The translations under genes were made by a program, and so were the position numbers. DNA of 64,000 nucleotides from Aliiglaciecola sp. M165 (GTDB taxonomy: Bacteria > Pseudomonadota > Gammaproteobacteria > Enterobacterales > Alteromonadaceae): positions 124,001 to 188,000 of the forward strand of contig NZ_VKKH01000006.1 of assembly GCF_007197995.1 (NCBI RefSeq). The letters are read 5' to 3'. The first letter of the stretch is position 1, and every line of letters begins with the position of its first letter. Positions 17,732-28,151 of this stretch are shown here, in pieces. The notes below the pieces were generated by a model that was given only the letters and a program-made list of their open reading frames with translations, was not told the origin of the DNA and did not search any database.

Positions 17732-20053
17732 ATGGCAGTGGCTCGTCAACCCGTTCAGCGCATGAAAGCCGAACGTGGTCTTTATTCTTATCCTAAATAC
17801 TGGGCAGAGTGCTTCGGTCCTGCGCCGTTTTTGCCCATGTCTCGAAAGGAAATGGACCAACTCGGTTGGGATAGCTGTGACATTATCATTGTGACCGGTG
17901 ACGCCTACGTCGATCACCCAAGTTTTGGCATGGCCGTGATCGGGCGAGTACTTGAATCTCAAGGTTTCCGTGTTGGGATCATCGCTCAACCCGATTGGAC
18001 AAGTAAAAAAGACTTCATGAAGCTGGGAGAGCCCAATCTATTTTTTGGTGTCACGGCAGGCAACATGGACTCGATGATTAACCGTTACACCGCTGATCGT
18101 AAATTGCGTCACGATGATGCGTACACACCGAACAATGAAGGTGGGAAAAGACCTGATCGGGCTGTGACCGTTTACACACAGCGCTGTAAAGAAGCCTATA
18201 AAAAGCCTGTGATCATCGGTGGGATCGAGGCCAGTTTGCGCCGCATCGCCCATTATGATTATTGGTCGGACAAAGTACGTCGCTCGGTACTATTCGACTC
18301 CAAAGCTGACATGTTGATGTTTGGCAACGCTGAACGCCCTTTGATAGAGGTGGCACATGGCTTTGCTCAAGGCAAAACCATTGCCCAAATGCAGGACATC
18401 CGGGGCACTGCCGTGCTACGAAAAGACCCTCTTCCAGAATGGCAGGGTGTGGATTCCACCCATGTGGATACCATCGGCAAAATCGATCCCATCACCAGCC
18501 CGTACGAATACATCGAAGACAAGTGCGCCGTTGCTGAAGGCGAAAGTAAGGTTGCCGAAGAAGCAAACAAAGCTAAACCCATTGTTGTCCAGCCGTTTAC
18601 CTCGAAAACGCAACGACGTAAGCCGTGGGATAAAACCTATGTGTTGTTGCCACCCTATGATGTGGTGCGGGCTGAAAAAACCCATTACGCCCATACATCG
18701 CGTATTCTGCACCAAGAGACAAATCCAGGTTGTGCCAGAGCATTAGCGCAGCGTCATGGCGATAGAATTGTTTGGATCAATCCGCCTGCGTTCCCACTTG
18801 AAACCGAAGAAATGGACGCGGTTTTTGATTTACCTTATGCCCGGGTTCCGCATCCAAGTTATGGAAAAGCCAAAATTCCCGCCTACGACATGATTAAAAC
18901 CTCGGTGAATATCATGCGTGGTTGTTTTGGTGGCTGCACATTTTGCTCGATAACCGAACATGAAGGGCGTGTGATACAAAGCCGTTCTGAAGAATCTATT
19001 ATTCGAGAAATTGAGCAGATTCGTGACAAGGTTCCCGGATTTACCGGCGTAATATCTGACTTGGGCGGACCCACTGCGAACATGTACAAGTTGCGTTGTA
19101 AAAGCCCCAAAGCCGAGCAAACCTGCCGCCGCTTGTCCTGTGTCTGGCCGGATATTTGTGGACATTTGGACACAGACCAAACGCCAACTGTCAATTTGTA
19201 TCGCAAAGCCCGTGAAGTTGATGGGGTCAAAAAGGTTCTGATCGCTTCCGGCGTTCGCTACGACCTGGCGATTGAAGATCCCAATTATGTGAAAGAATTG
19301 GTGACTCACCATGTTGGTGGTTACCTAAAGATTGCTCCTGAGCACACTGAAAAAGCGCCGCTGGACAAGATGATGAAGCCGGGTATGGGCACCTATGATC
19401 GCTTCAAAGAATTGTTCGACAAGTACACCAAAGAGGCAGGCAAAGAACAGTTTTTGATCCCGTATTTTATCTCGGCGCACCCGGGAACCGAAGACATGGA
19501 CATGGTCAATTTGGCCCTGTGGTTGAAAGAGCGTAATTTTAAATTAGATCAAGTTCAGAACTTTTATCCATCGCCTATGGCGAATGCCACTACCATGTAC
19601 CACACCAATAAAAACCCAATCCATAAAGTGAATCACAAGAGTGAACAGGTGACGGTGCCCAAAGGTGAAATCCATCGGCGATTACACCGAGCGTTTTTGC
19701 GTTATCACGATCCGGCGAACTGGCCAATTATTCGTGAAGCCTTGCGTGAAATGGGCAAAGCCCACCTGATTGGTAACGGACCTAAGCATCTGGTTCCTGC
19801 TGAAAGTCGGGATGAGCTTAGTGGTAAAGCGCAAAAAGAGTATTTTAAGCGTTCTCGAAATAAATCGGTGGCCAAATCCAAAGGACAAAAAGCATTGACC
19901 CGATTCAGCGATGATCAACCCCATAATCGTCCTGCTAAACAAAATAGTGACAAATCAAGCAACAGCAAAGGACGGGGGAACCCGAAAGGAAAAAACGCCG
20001 GGAAAAATCAATCGCAACGATCAACTGGGACTATAGCTCGCAACAAACCCTGA
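17732..20053 (+). CDS. ygiQ: YgiQ family radical SAM protein
   Basis: Radical SAM enzyme of the UPF0313/YgiQ family, 773 residues. The sequence follows E. coli YgiQ closely along its length (for example [20 protein letters not shown] and [17 protein letters not shown]). The 4Fe-4S cluster motif CFGGCTFC uses Cys398, Cys402 and Cys405. The C-terminal 80 residues are basic and rich in Lys/Gln/Asn, a low-complexity tail usual in the family. The reaction is not established. I start at ATG 17732 rather than an in-frame GTG at 17720, since the family begins just before the conserved [10 protein letters not shown]. Confidence 0.95.
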   Translation: MAVARQPVQRMKAERGLYSYPKYWAECFGPAPFLPMSRKEMDQLGWDSCDIIIVTGDAYVDHPSFGMAVIGRVLESQGFRVGIIAQPDWTSKKDFMKLGEPNLFFGVTAGNMDSMINRYTADRKLRHDDAYTPNNEGGKRPDRAVTVYTQRCKEAYKKPVIIGGIEASLRRIAHYDYWSDKVRRSVLFDSKADMLMFGNAERPLIEVAHGFAQGKTIAQMQDIRGTAVLRKDPLPEWQGVDSTHVDTIGKIDPITSPYEYIEDKCAVAEGESKVAEEANKAKPIVVQPFTSKTQRRKPWDKTYVLLPPYDVVRAEKTHYAHTSRILHQETNPGCARALAQRHGDRIVWINPPAFPLETEEMDAVFDLPYARVPHPSYGKAKIPAYDMIKTSVNIMRGCFGGCTFCSITEHEGRVIQSRSEESIIREIEQIRDKVPGFTGVISDLGGPTANMYKLRCKSPKAEQTCRRLSCVWPDICGHLDTDQTPTVNLYRKAREVDGVKKVLIASGVRYDLAIEDPNYVKELVTHHVGGYLKIAPEHTEKAPLDKMMKPGMGTYDRFKELFDKYTKEAGKEQFLIPYFISAHPGTEDMDMVNLALWLKERNFKLDQVQNFYPSPMANATTMYHTNKNPIHKVNHKSEQVTVPKGEIHRRLHRAFLRYHDPANWPIIREALREMGKAHLIGNGPKHLVPAESRDELSGKAQKEYFKRSRNKSVAKSKGQKALTRFSDDQPHNRPAKQNSDKSSNSKGRGNPKGKNAGKNQSQRSTGTIARNKP

Positions 20054-20119
20054 TCGTACTGATCAAGAATCGTCTTTTTTGTGTATTGGAATGAATGAAG
20101 GTTTTTTGTTTCGATACAT

Positions 20120-21598
20120 ATGTCTGAATATCAGGTCGTCTGGCTAAAGCGTGACCTGCGCCTGCGCGACCATGAACCCATACTTGCCGCGTCAAAAACG
20201 TCGAAACCGATTCTGTTGCTGTATCTTTTTGAACCTATATTGCTTGAGGATCCTCACTATGACGTGCGTCACTGGCGGTTTATATGGCAATCTATGGTTG
20301 ATCTCAACGCCCAACTAGCCCCCTACAACAGCAAAGTGTTGTGTCTACATGGAGAGGCAATCGAGTGCTTGCAACAGCTGCGCAATGAGTTGGGCGATTT
20401 TCAGCTTTTTAGTCATGAAGAAATTGGCCTTGATAATACGTTTCAACGAGATCGCGCGGTGGCAAAGTGGTGCGATGTAAATCAGGTGCTATGGAAGCAA
20501 ACGCCCTACGGGGCTGTGACGCGGGGCTTAACACAACGCAAAGAATGGCAGACGACGTGGCAACAACGTATGCACGCTCAATGTGCTGATGTAGCGCTTG
20601 ATACCGTCAATTGGGTGAACGCAGAACAATTTCCTACTAGCCTTAAAGAGTTTCAGATCCCAGAGAGCTGGCTGCAAGATTCGGCACTTTTTCAACAAGG
20701 TGGTGAGCGCCGAGCCTGGCATACGCTTCATCATTTTTTCCAAGGTCGTGGTAAGCGCTATTCGAGCAGTTTATCCAGCCCCACCGCAAGTCGCACTGCG
20801 TGTTCACGGTTATCGCCATATCTGGCGTGGGGAAACATAAGTATTCGCCAAGCCTATCAATTTGTTCAGCATCAAAAGCCGGTTGGCTGGGGAAGAAGCC
20901 TGTCGGCACTCACTTCGCGTTTGCAATGGCATTGCCATTTTATTCAAAAGTTTGAAAGCGAGTCGCAAATGCAGTTTCGTCCGGTCAACACGGCCTACAA
21001 TGATTATCAATATGACGGCGCAGGAGAGCGCAATTTGCGATTAAAAGCATGGCAAACTGGTCAAACAGGCTTTCCTTTGGTGGATGCCAACATGCGCTGT
21101 TTACATGCAACCGGCTATATTAATTTTCGCATGCGCGCCATGCTGGTGAGTTTTTTAACGCATTTGCTAGATGTTGATTGGCGCGACGGTGTGAGTTACT
21201 TGGCGAGTCAGTTTTTAGATTTTGAGCCGGGTATTCATTATCCCCAATTTCAGATGCAAGCCGGGGTGACGGGAATAAACATCATCAGAGTCTACAATCC
21301 TATTAAACAGTCCCAAGACAAAGATCCTGAAGGCATCTTCATACGAAAATGGTTACCCGAGCTGGCCAGCCTTCCCAATGAATTGCTACATACGCCTTGG
21401 CAGATGACCGCCATGGAGCAAAGTATGTATGGTGTCGTGTTGGACGCAGACTACCCAAAACCAATCATAGACTACGAACAAAGCGCAAAGTTAGCTCGCG
21501 ACAAAGTGTATGGTTTTCAGAAACGCCTTGAGGTCGCCATTGACGGAGATCGGGTTTTAAAACGTCACACAAACCCTGGCAGACCCAGGAATATGTAG
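20120..21598 (+). CDS. Cryptochrome/photolyase-like flavoprotein, atypical subgroup
   Basis: FAD-binding photolyase-family protein, 492 residues. The N-terminal alpha/beta domain begins [15 protein letters not shown] as in class I photolyases. The FAD domain contains [18 protein letters not shown] and [16 protein letters not shown]. It departs from classical photolyases at the cofactor-facing segment, which reads [18 protein letters not shown] instead of the usual ADASPFFRIFNP, and at the antenna domain. The C-terminal tail of about 35 residues is basic and ends GRPRNM. This is the branch usually annotated simply as deoxyribodipyrimidine photo-lyase or cryptochrome in marine bacteria. Whether it repairs DNA or is a light sensor is not shown. 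Confidence 0.85.
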   Translation: MSEYQVVWLKRDLRLRDHEPILAASKTSKPILLLYLFEPILLEDPHYDVRHWRFIWQSMVDLNAQLAPYNSKVLCLHGEAIECLQQLRNELGDFQLFSHEEIGLDNTFQRDRAVAKWCDVNQVLWKQTPYGAVTRGLTQRKEWQTTWQQRMHAQCADVALDTVNWVNAEQFPTSLKEFQIPESWLQDSALFQQGGERRAWHTLHHFFQGRGKRYSSSLSSPTASRTACSRLSPYLAWGNISIRQAYQFVQHQKPVGWGRSLSALTSRLQWHCHFIQKFESESQMQFRPVNTAYNDYQYDGAGERNLRLKAWQTGQTGFPLVDANMRCLHATGYINFRMRAMLVSFLTHLLDVDWRDGVSYLASQFLDFEPGIHYPQFQMQAGVTGINIIRVYNPIKQSQDKDPEGIFIRKWLPELASLPNELLHTPWQMTAMEQSMYGVVLDADYPKPIIDYEQSAKLARDKVYGFQKRLEVAIDGDRVLKRHTNPGRPRNM

Positions 21599-21603
21599 GT
21601 TAA

Positions 21604-21744
21604 TTAACGTTTTTGACGGTTTGAACTGCATCGTTTGGAGCAGTACTTCACTTCTTGCCAATTTTTCTGCCACTTTTTTCGCCAGTTAAAAGGTCGGTTG
21701 CAAACCGGACAAATCTTTGACGGTAAGTCAGACTTTTTGATCAC
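21604..21744 (-). CDS. DUF2256 zinc-ribbon protein (46 residues)
   Basis: A tiny ORF on the minus strand translates to a DUF2256 protein. It starts at a GTG at 21744 and ends at a TAA. Key residues are Cys12 and Cys15 (ICPVC) and Cys35 and Cys39 (YCSKRC), a likely zinc site, around a basic tryptophan-rich core ([16 protein letters not shown]) that is the family signature. It overlaps the last 17 bases of the upstream photolyase gene in another frame, so it is probably translationally coupled. DUF2256 genes are typically found beside photolyase/cryptochrome genes; the function is not known. It is convergent with the gene ending at 21598. Confidence 0.88.
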   Translation of the reverse strand: MIKKSDLPSKICPVCNRPFNWRKKWQKNWQEVKYCSKRCSSNRQKR

Positions 21745-23269
21745 TGTCTAGGGCCTTAAAAAAGAGCTCTGCATCACGTTTTATCATACGAACTTTGTCG
21801 TCGGACATCTTGTTCAGCGTTGCATAAGGCATTCTCAGGCGTTGGTTATTGCCTAGCTTTTCTTTGTTGCGCTCTAAAAAATCCCAATACAGATAGTTGA
21901 ACGGGCACGCTTGCTCACCATTTTTTTCTTTGACGTTGTAATGGCAATGCTGACAATAATTAGACATCTTGTTGATGTAGCTGCCGCTTGCCGCATAAGG
22001 CTTACTGGCAAGTAGGCCACCATCGGCAAACAGGATCATGCCGGTCACATTGGGCATTTCAACCCATTCGTAAGCGTCGGCGTAAACGATGAGATACCAC
22101 TCATTGACCTCATCTGGGTGTACGCCTGCCAACAACATAAAATTACCCAGCACCATCAGGCGCTGAATATGATGAGCGTAGGCGTTGTCACGAGTTTCTT
22201 CTATGCATTGCGACAGGCAATTCATCTTGGTGTCCGCTGTCCAGAAGAAGCCAGGCAGGGGGCGCGCTGCCTTGAGAAAATTTTGCTCTTTGTAATCGGG
22301 CATTTTATACCAGTACAGCCCGCGCACATATTCTCGCCAACCCAGCACCTGACGGATAAAGCCTTCAACTGAATTGAGCGGCACTTGGCCATCATGGTAA
22401 GCATCTTCGGCCAATTGAATCACTTCGCGAGGTAGCAACAAACCGCAATTCAAATAAAAGCTGATATGGGAGTGAAATAACCAGGGCTGGCCTTGGACCA
22501 TCGCATCTTGGAACTGGCCAAAGTTGATTAAGCGTTCTTCAACAAAGCGCTTTAACACCATGCGCGCCTGATCTCGTGTGACGGCAAAATGAAAATCATC
22601 AAGTTTGCCAAAGTGGTCGCTGAAGGAATCTTCGACCAGCGCCAGAACCTCTTGCGTTATCTCATCCGGTGCGAATTTGCTTGGTGTCGGAATATCAATC
22701 TCATTGTTTAATGGTTCACGGTTTGCGCTGTCGTAGTTCCACTTGCCACCGGCAGGCTGGTCGTCTTCCATCAAGCTTCGGGTATTTTTTCGCATCTCCC
22801 GGTAGAAAAACTCCATTCGAAGTTGCTTTTTGTCTTGCGCCCAGTTGGAAAAAAAGTCCAAATCCGCTAAAAAGCGATCATCATCGAGAATGCTCACGGG
22901 CAAGTCTAATTCTTTATGCCAGGTTTGCATCTGTTCAAGCAGGCGATATTCCCCTGGATGAGTGACGATGAGCGACGTTAACTCTAGCTCCCTTGTCGCC
23001 GCTTTAACTTCCTCAAAGAGCGAACCACGATTGTGCTTGTCATCATATTTGATATAGCGAACCTGATAGCCTGAGTCGGACAGCTCTGCGGCAAAGTGAC
23101 GCATTGCAGAAAACAACAAAGCGATTTTTTTCTTATGGTGTTTGACGTAAGTCGCTTCTTCTTTGACTTCTGATATCAATATCCAGTCAGTGTCTTTATC
23201 ACAGTCTTGCAAACTTGCCAGTGAAGTACTTAGTTGATCACCTAAAATGAGCCTTAGCACGCCTGCCAT
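21728..23269 (-). CDS. FeS-BCP family (6-4) photolyase / cryptochrome
   Basis: Bacterial cryptochrome/photolyase of the iron-sulfur FeS-BCP class, 513 residues. These repair UV (6-4) photoproducts using light, FAD and an antenna chromophore, as shown for Agrobacterium PhrB. Four cysteines sit at 351 (MNCLSQC), 439 and 442 (NYCQHCHYN) and 455 (QACPF), spaced exactly as Cys350/438/441/454 of PhrB that hold the 4Fe-4S cluster. The N-terminal [10 protein letters not shown] start is typical. The gene overlaps the upstream photolyase stop by one base and the downstream DUF2256 start, forming a three-gene unit. Confidence 0.93.
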   Translation of the reverse strand: MAGVLRLILGDQLSTSLASLQDCDKDTDWILISEVKEEATYVKHHKKKIALLFSAMRHFAAELSDSGYQVRYIKYDDKHNRGSLFEEVKAATRELELTSLIVTHPGEYRLLEQMQTWHKELDLPVSILDDDRFLADLDFFSNWAQDKKQLRMEFFYREMRKNTRSLMEDDQPAGGKWNYDSANREPLNNEIDIPTPSKFAPDEITQEVLALVEDSFSDHFGKLDDFHFAVTRDQARMVLKRFVEERLINFGQFQDAMVQGQPWLFHSHISFYLNCGLLLPREVIQLAEDAYHDGQVPLNSVEGFIRQVLGWREYVRGLYWYKMPDYKEQNFLKAARPLPGFFWTADTKMNCLSQCIEETRDNAYAHHIQRLMVLGNFMLLAGVHPDEVNEWYLIVYADAYEWVEMPNVTGMILFADGGLLASKPYAASGSYINKMSNYCQHCHYNVKEKNGEQACPFNYLYWDFLERNKEKLGNNQRLRMPYATLNKMSDDKVRMIKRDAELFFKALDSDQKV

Positions 23270-24714
23270 TAGCTAGGTTCTCGCTCTGCGTTTTTGACTG
23301 CCTCGTAATCTTCTAACGCCTGTTTTCGTGAGGCTTTCAGATCAACAAGGGGTTCAGGATAGTCTTTTCCAAGAACGATGCATGCCTCTTTAAGGACGTC
23401 CGCTGGCGCTTCCCAGGGTTGATGGATGTATTTATCCGGCAAGGCTGCTATTTCTGGACAATATTGTCGAACATATTCCCCCTGTTTATCGAAGCGTTCA
23501 CCTTGTGTGACTGGATTAAATATTCGGAAAAAAGGTGACGCGTCAGCGCCCGAACCTGCTACCCATTGCCAACTTGCACTATTGGCAGCTAAATCAGCAT
23601 CCAATAAACAATCCCAAAACCATTGTTCGCCATGATGCCAATGGGTCTTTAAGTTTTTCACCAGATAAGAACCGACGATCATACGCACCCGGTTGTGCAT
23701 GTATCCGGTTTGCCAGAGTTCTCGCATGCCAGCGTCTACAATGGGAACGCCAGTTTGTCCTTTTTGCCATGCTTTGAGGTGCGCATTTTTACCCAGCCAT
23801 GGATAAGCATTAAATTTGGCATTGAAATTTTCTTTAGGCAGTGATGGAAAATGGTATAGCAGATAATGGCTAAATTCACGCCATCCCAATTCGCTCAAAT
23901 AACAATCTACATCTTTGTTATCCATAGAGCCGGAGGTTTTATCCAGCACGGCATACCATATTTGATTAGGCGAGATTTCGCCAAAATGCAGGTGTGGTGA
24001 CAAGTACGATGTACCGTTTTGAGCCGGTTCGTCTCGCGATTTTTTATACTCTTCAACCGCTCCCTGCAAAAATTTGGAAAGGTTATCTGACGCGCCTTGC
24101 TCGCCTGGTGTCCAGCGCTTTTGCATACCCTCAACCCAGTTGATGTCTGGCAAAAGCTTCAGCGAATCAATGCCTTGATTGAGCTTCTCAACTTCTAGCC
24201 ACCTAGGGTTTTTCGGGGCGGCAATCGGGCTACGTGGTGAAGGAGCATTTAAACATCCTTTTCGATAATAAGGCGTGAAAACCTTATATGGCGAACCGCT
24301 TTGGTTCATGATCTTCCATGGTTCCCACAGTAACGCGCCATTGCTACTGGTAACAGATAAACCGTTATCTGTCAGCTTGGATTTGATCTGTTTATCGCGC
24401 TGGATTTGCCAAGGTTCATAACAACGATTCCAAAATACTGAGGATGCTCCGGTTTCCTCAATAATTGCATTTAGGCAAGCTAATGGGTCGCCTTTCATGA
24501 CCAAGAGGTTATTATTCAGCGATTCATTCAAAGACGAGAGCGAATGATGTAGCCACCACTGGCTGGCACTTCCCATTGCGTGAGGACCAGGGTTTTTATC
24601 GTCATAAATATACACAGGGATCACCTCGCCGGACTGACAGGCTTGGCTCAGCGAAGGGTTGTCACGCAATCGAAGGTCTTGGCGAAACCACAAAATGCTT
24701 TTGTTAGTACTCAA
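23269..24714 (-). CDS. phrB: Class I CPD photolyase
   Basis: Deoxyribodipyrimidine photo-lyase, 481 residues, that splits cyclobutane pyrimidine dimers with FADH and light. The N-terminal ILWFRQDLRLRDNPSL, QTGVPIVDAGMRELWQTG, HNRVRMIVGSYLVKNL and GADASPFFRIFNP blocks follow class I enzymes closely, including the Asn and Trp residues that contact FAD and the electron chain (W in ASWQWVAG). The gene is the first of a minus-strand operon with the FeS-BCP photolyase (one-base overlap) and the DUF2256 gene. Divergent from the deacylase; the shared upstream region is only about 155 bp. Confidence 0.94.
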   Translation of the reverse strand: MSTNKSILWFRQDLRLRDNPSLSQACQSGEVIPVYIYDDKNPGPHAMGSASQWWLHHSLSSLNESLNNNLLVMKGDPLACLNAIIEETGASSVFWNRCYEPWQIQRDKQIKSKLTDNGLSVTSSNGALLWEPWKIMNQSGSPYKVFTPYYRKGCLNAPSPRSPIAAPKNPRWLEVEKLNQGIDSLKLLPDINWVEGMQKRWTPGEQGASDNLSKFLQGAVEEYKKSRDEPAQNGTSYLSPHLHFGEISPNQIWYAVLDKTSGSMDNKDVDCYLSELGWREFSHYLLYHFPSLPKENFNAKFNAYPWLGKNAHLKAWQKGQTGVPIVDAGMRELWQTGYMHNRVRMIVGSYLVKNLKTHWHHGEQWFWDCLLDADLAANSASWQWVAGSGADASPFFRIFNPVTQGERFDKQGEYVRQYCPEIAALPDKYIHQPWEAPADVLKEACIVLGKDYPEPLVDLKASRKQALEDYEAVKNAEREPS

Positions 24715-24805
24715 TATTGATTCACTTTGACGAATAATTGGTTGTTCATCTTATACTGAGTTGCACAACATCTGGATCCTCGATACTACAAATACTATTC
24801 AAGAC

Positions 24806-24835
24806 TTGTATTTGTACTTAAAAAGTCGGTATAAC
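24806..24835 (+). promoter_or_regulatory. Sigma-70-like promoter before the deacylase
   Basis: A -35 box TTGTAT (24806-24811) and a -10 box TATAAC (24830-24835) are separated by 18 bp. Transcription would start near 24842, leaving about 28 bases to the GTG at 24870 or almost no leader to the ATG at 24845. Confidence 0.45.
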
Positions 24836-24869
24836 TCATTAATAATGAGTCAATTAGGTTGTGTAGAGC

Positions 24870-25997
24870 GTGTTGGTAAACAAATTCGAAAAAGACTATT
24901 TAGTGGTTGCGCAGAATGCCTCTGGTCGCAATATGAATGTCCCGCTCTACCGATTTAAAGGCAGTAAGCCGGGACCAAAGGTTTATATTCAAAGCTCAAT
25001 CCACGGCGCCGAAGTACAGGGTAATGTAGTGATCTATCACTTGATTAATACCCTCAAAACAACACCAATTTGCGGCGAGGTGACGCTCGTGCCGAACTGT
25101 AATCCTGTTGGCACCAATATCAAAGCCGGAGAATATACGTTGGGACGATTTGATCCTATCAATGGAACAAATTGGAATCGAGGATACTACTTCGACGAAG
25201 CGTTAGTTGAGCGATTTGTCGACACTGTGGATGACGAAGAGCCTTTAGAAAAAGTCAAAAGTCGTTTTCGCAAAGTATTAAAACAAAAAATTGATGAAAA
25301 ATTGCAGGAAACCTGGGGATTAGGTCTGGCTCAGCAACTTAATTTGAAATTGCAACAATTGGCGTTTGATGCCGATATAGTGATCGATCTTCATAACGGT
25401 CCGGTTTCTACACGACATATCTATGTGCCAGAATATGCCAAAGACTCAGCAAAATTGTTTAATATTCCCCATGTTATCCTGATCCCAAACACGTTCGCAG
25501 GGGCGCTGGATGAGGCGACATTTTGCCACTGGTGGACGTTGCAAAATCTTCTCCGCGCAAAGCGAAATTCAGATATCAATGTGGATGTTGAAGCGTTTAC
25601 TTTAGAAATGGGCAGCCAGGAAGTGATTAGTTTTGACGAAGGCCGATACGATGCTGACAGTATTTTGTGTTATCTCGGTGCAAAAAATTGCTTAGAGAGC
25701 AATACTTATTTTCCTAAATCTATGCGCCGTGTTGCGGTGACACTCGACAATTATAAAATACTTTATACCCGTCAAGGCGGCATTGTCGACTACTTAGCGG
25801 CGCCGGGTGATCAGGTTAAAAAAGGTCAGGCACTTGCTCGAGTGCTCAATGTGGATGAACTTGAAAATGATCGCGCATCGCAGGTCATCGAAGCACCTTG
25901 TGATTTGATACCCATTTTGCATTTCCCTTCTGCGTCGGTGTTAAGCGGTACTCAGCTTTATAAATGTTTTACTGATTACTTCGAACTGACTGAATAA
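24870..25997 (+). CDS. Succinylglutamate desuccinylase/aspartoacylase-type M14 deacylase
   Basis: Zinc-dependent deacylase of the M14 AstE/aspartoacylase group, 375 residues. The metal-binding segment HGAEVQGN (IQSSIHGAEVQG) near residue 50 and a later IDLHNGP give the expected His, Glu and His ligands; a TLEMGSQE supplies the catalytic Glu. The C-terminal half carries a biotinyl-like sandwich (GGIVDYLAAPGDQVKKGQAL). It would remove an acyl group from an amino acid; the substrate is unknown. The GTG start has no good ribosome site. A second frame from ATG 24845 encodes MSQLGCVERVGKQIRK, which would join this frame at the AAAAA run near 24890 if one A were removed, so the N-terminus may be frameshifted. 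Confidence 0.85.
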   Translation: MLVNKFEKDYLVVAQNASGRNMNVPLYRFKGSKPGPKVYIQSSIHGAEVQGNVVIYHLINTLKTTPICGEVTLVPNCNPVGTNIKAGEYTLGRFDPINGTNWNRGYYFDEALVERFVDTVDDEEPLEKVKSRFRKVLKQKIDEKLQETWGLGLAQQLNLKLQQLAFDADIVIDLHNGPVSTRHIYVPEYAKDSAKLFNIPHVILIPNTFAGALDEATFCHWWTLQNLLRAKRNSDINVDVEAFTLEMGSQEVISFDEGRYDADSILCYLGAKNCLESNTYFPKSMRRVAVTLDNYKILYTRQGGIVDYLAAPGDQVKKGQALARVLNVDELENDRASQVIEAPCDLIPILHFPSASVLSGTQLYKCFTDYFELTE

Positions 25998-26069
25998 ACC
26001 AAGCCAGTAAAAGCACGCAAAGATGCCAAACAACTGTCATCTAAGGAGCGTGTTTTTGCCCTTTGGACC

Positions 26070-26594
26070 TCACCATCGCAGTATGAGCTGATTCACCTCA
26101 ACATCAACCTCTACTGGATCGGTGACTTGGCGGCCATATTGGAGATTTTTTAACTCATATAAAACGATGTCAGGCAATGTGTTGCCGAGGGTTTGTTTGA
26201 TTGCTTTGAGCACTTTGGTATTGTCCGAAAGTGTATCCGTAAGGATCTTAAATTTATCCAGTTTGGGTTTGACCAGCTCCAATGTATTGTCAAAATCATT
26301 GTATTCAATTTGGCCAACTAGCACGCCTTTAGCGTTAAGAGACCCGTCGCCCTCAACTGAAGTGATCACAACATTGAGTTTAATGGTTTTATCCAGTGCA
26401 TTGATATCAATGGCAGGTTCACTGAAGATTGCAGTCACACCCTGATAGGATTTTTCAACAGGAAAAGATTTGCTTAACGTTTTATTTATAGAATTTTTTT
26501 CAATGGTGAACTGATTATTGTAGGGGTTTGCAAAGACTGGCAAGGAAATCATAACAAGCAGGAGGAACGCTACGATGAAATATTGGCGGGTCAT
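26070..26594 (-). CDS. DUF1439-type exported protein
   Basis: A 174-residue exported protein resembling the DUF1439 (YceB) family: an N-terminal signal sequence of about 22 residues (MTRQYFIVAFLLLVMISLPV, then FANP) and a beta-rich domain with alternating strands ending QLILRW. The start ATG at 26594 has GGAG 8 bp upstream, better than the ATG at 26699 that would open the same frame. I see no lipobox cysteine, so it would be soluble in the periplasm, unlike E. coli YceB, which is a lipoprotein. The fold may bind lipid-like ligands. Confidence 0.7.
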   Translation of the reverse strand: MTRQYFIVAFLLLVMISLPVFANPYNNQFTIEKNSINKTLSKSFPVEKSYQGVTAIFSEPAIDINALDKTIKLNVVITSVEGDGSLNAKGVLVGQIEYNDFDNTLELVKPKLDKFKILTDTLSDNTKVLKAIKQTLGNTLPDIVLYELKNLQYGRQVTDPVEVDVEVNQLILRW

Positions 26595-26846
26595 TTTTTT
26601 CTCCATAGATGAGGCAGCTTTATTATCAATTAAAGATGGTTTGATATGAATGAAAACGAGCGTGAAAGCTGATGGTTGATAAGCCGTTATTGCGCCCAAT
26701 CTTTGCCGACATCATAGCATTTTTTCAATTGGGTAGTTTGCTTTACATGAGGCTTTTTTGAGGCTGCAATCAGCCTATGTCTATGGCATACTCGATAAGG
26801 GGCAAGCAGTAGCTTGTAAGTAGTACCATTTTAACAAGGAAGTAGT

Positions 26847-27452
26847 ATGTCCGAACAATACACCTCAGAAGAAAATATCTATGCGTCGCCAGATGCTGAA
26901 TTAGTCCACAAAGATGCTGAGAATCTTGAGTCTCAAGCACATTTTTTCACTGTTTCACGAAAAAAGCTTGTGATTATGAGCATCGCTACGCTCAATTTGT
27001 ACCTAATTTATTGGTTTTTCAAAAACTGGATGCTGCAAAAACGCAATGCTAATTTTTCATGTATTCCGGTATTAAGAGCGATCTTCTCGATTTTCTTTAC
27101 CCATTCACTGTTTACTCAAATTGACGAAACCCTGCGGATTAATAAGAGTAAAAATCATTTGAATGGTGGGATGGCTAGCTTATATGTGTTAGTGACCATT
27201 GGCTTCATATTTATCAATAAATGGGAGCCCAATGCCGGTGATGTTGCTCTATATGCGGTGAGTTTTATTGGTATGGTTGTTGCGCAATTTGTACCGTTTT
27301 GGTACGTGCAACCGCTAATTAATGAAATCAATCAGGATCCGCAAGGATTAGAGAATAACCAGCTGACTTTGCTAAACTGGGTGTTTATATTATTAGGTGT
27401 CGCCTACTGGGCATTACTCAGTATCGGTGTGGTCGCCATCGCATACCTATAG
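26847..27452 (+). CDS. Membrane protein of unknown function
   Basis: A 201-residue inner-membrane protein with about four helices (near residues 45-65, 108-124, 130-152 and 180-200). The N-terminal 35 residues are polar and acidic. The sequence FFTVSRKKLVIMSIATLNLY and YWFFKNWMLQKR resembles membrane proteins with a DUF4234-like start. It is followed by the RDD operon after 18 bp on the same strand, so it may be its first gene. An AAGGAAG ribosome site precedes the ATG. Confidence 0.8.
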   Translation: MSEQYTSEENIYASPDAELVHKDAENLESQAHFFTVSRKKLVIMSIATLNLYLIYWFFKNWMLQKRNANFSCIPVLRAIFSIFFTHSLFTQIDETLRINKSKNHLNGGMASLYVLVTIGFIFINKWEPNAGDVALYAVSFIGMVVAQFVPFWYVQPLINEINQDPQGLENNQLTLLNWVFILLGVAYWALLSIGVVAIAYL

Positions 27453-27470
27453 TCCAAATCGAGAATCAAT

Positions 27471-28151
27471 GTGAAAGTTGATAACCAGATCCACCTAGAA
27501 ACGGCCGAGGGCATCGATATCCAAATGACCCCTGCTGGCATTGGTGTGCGCACCATGGCATTTGTCTATGACCTGCTGATCCGAATGGTGATCCTGTTTG
27601 GAGCGGGGATGATTTTACAGTTTGCCGACAAACTCGGATTTGGTGTGTTTTTCATCGTATTGTTTGTTGTCGAATGGTTCTACCCCGTTGTGTTTGAAGT
27701 GACCCGTGGCGATACGCCAGGTAAAAAGGCCTTTGGCTTAATGGTGGTCTACGACAGTGGGTTACCTATCACCTTGCCAGGATCACTGACTCGTAATTTA
27801 TTCAGAGCTATCGACTTTCTTCCTTCTCTTTATATGCTGGGCGGGATTTGCATGATGTTGTCTAAACATTCCAAGCGGGTAGGAGACTACTTGGGTGGCA
27901 CTATGGTGGTTTATCGTGAGAAGCCGATCAGAATGAGTCATTTCAGTTTTGAAAAGGCTCAACCCCTTGAGTTAAATCTCGACAGTGAAGCACAAAAAGC
28001 CATCATTTCCTTTGCCGAGCGAAGTAAGACCTTCAGTGATCAGCGTCAGCAAGAATTGGCAAACATTCTTCAGCCTGTTACCCATAAAACCGGACAGGAG
28101 GCCGTCATCAACATCAAGTCTGTGGCGGCGACTTTGGTAGGCAAGTCATGA
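27471..28151 (+). CDS. RDD family membrane protein
   Basis: RDD-domain protein of 226 residues with helices near residues 30-52, 57-75 and about 110-130. The family signature is visible: an early GIGVRTMAFVYDLLIR, then DTPGKKAFGLMVV. The C-terminal 70 residues are cytosolic and helical. It starts with GTG and ends ATGA, overlapping the next gene. RDD proteins are found in operons with SpoIIM-like, DUF4129, MoxR and DUF58 proteins, as here, but their role is uncertain (transport or assembly). Confidence 0.85.
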   Translation: MKVDNQIHLETAEGIDIQMTPAGIGVRTMAFVYDLLIRMVILFGAGMILQFADKLGFGVFFIVLFVVEWFYPVVFEVTRGDTPGKKAFGLMVVYDSGLPITLPGSLTRNLFRAIDFLPSLYMLGGICMMLSKHSKRVGDYLGGTMVVYREKPIRMSHFSFEKAQPLELNLDSEAQKAIISFAERSKTFSDQRQQELANILQPVTHKTGQEAVINIKSVAATLVGKS

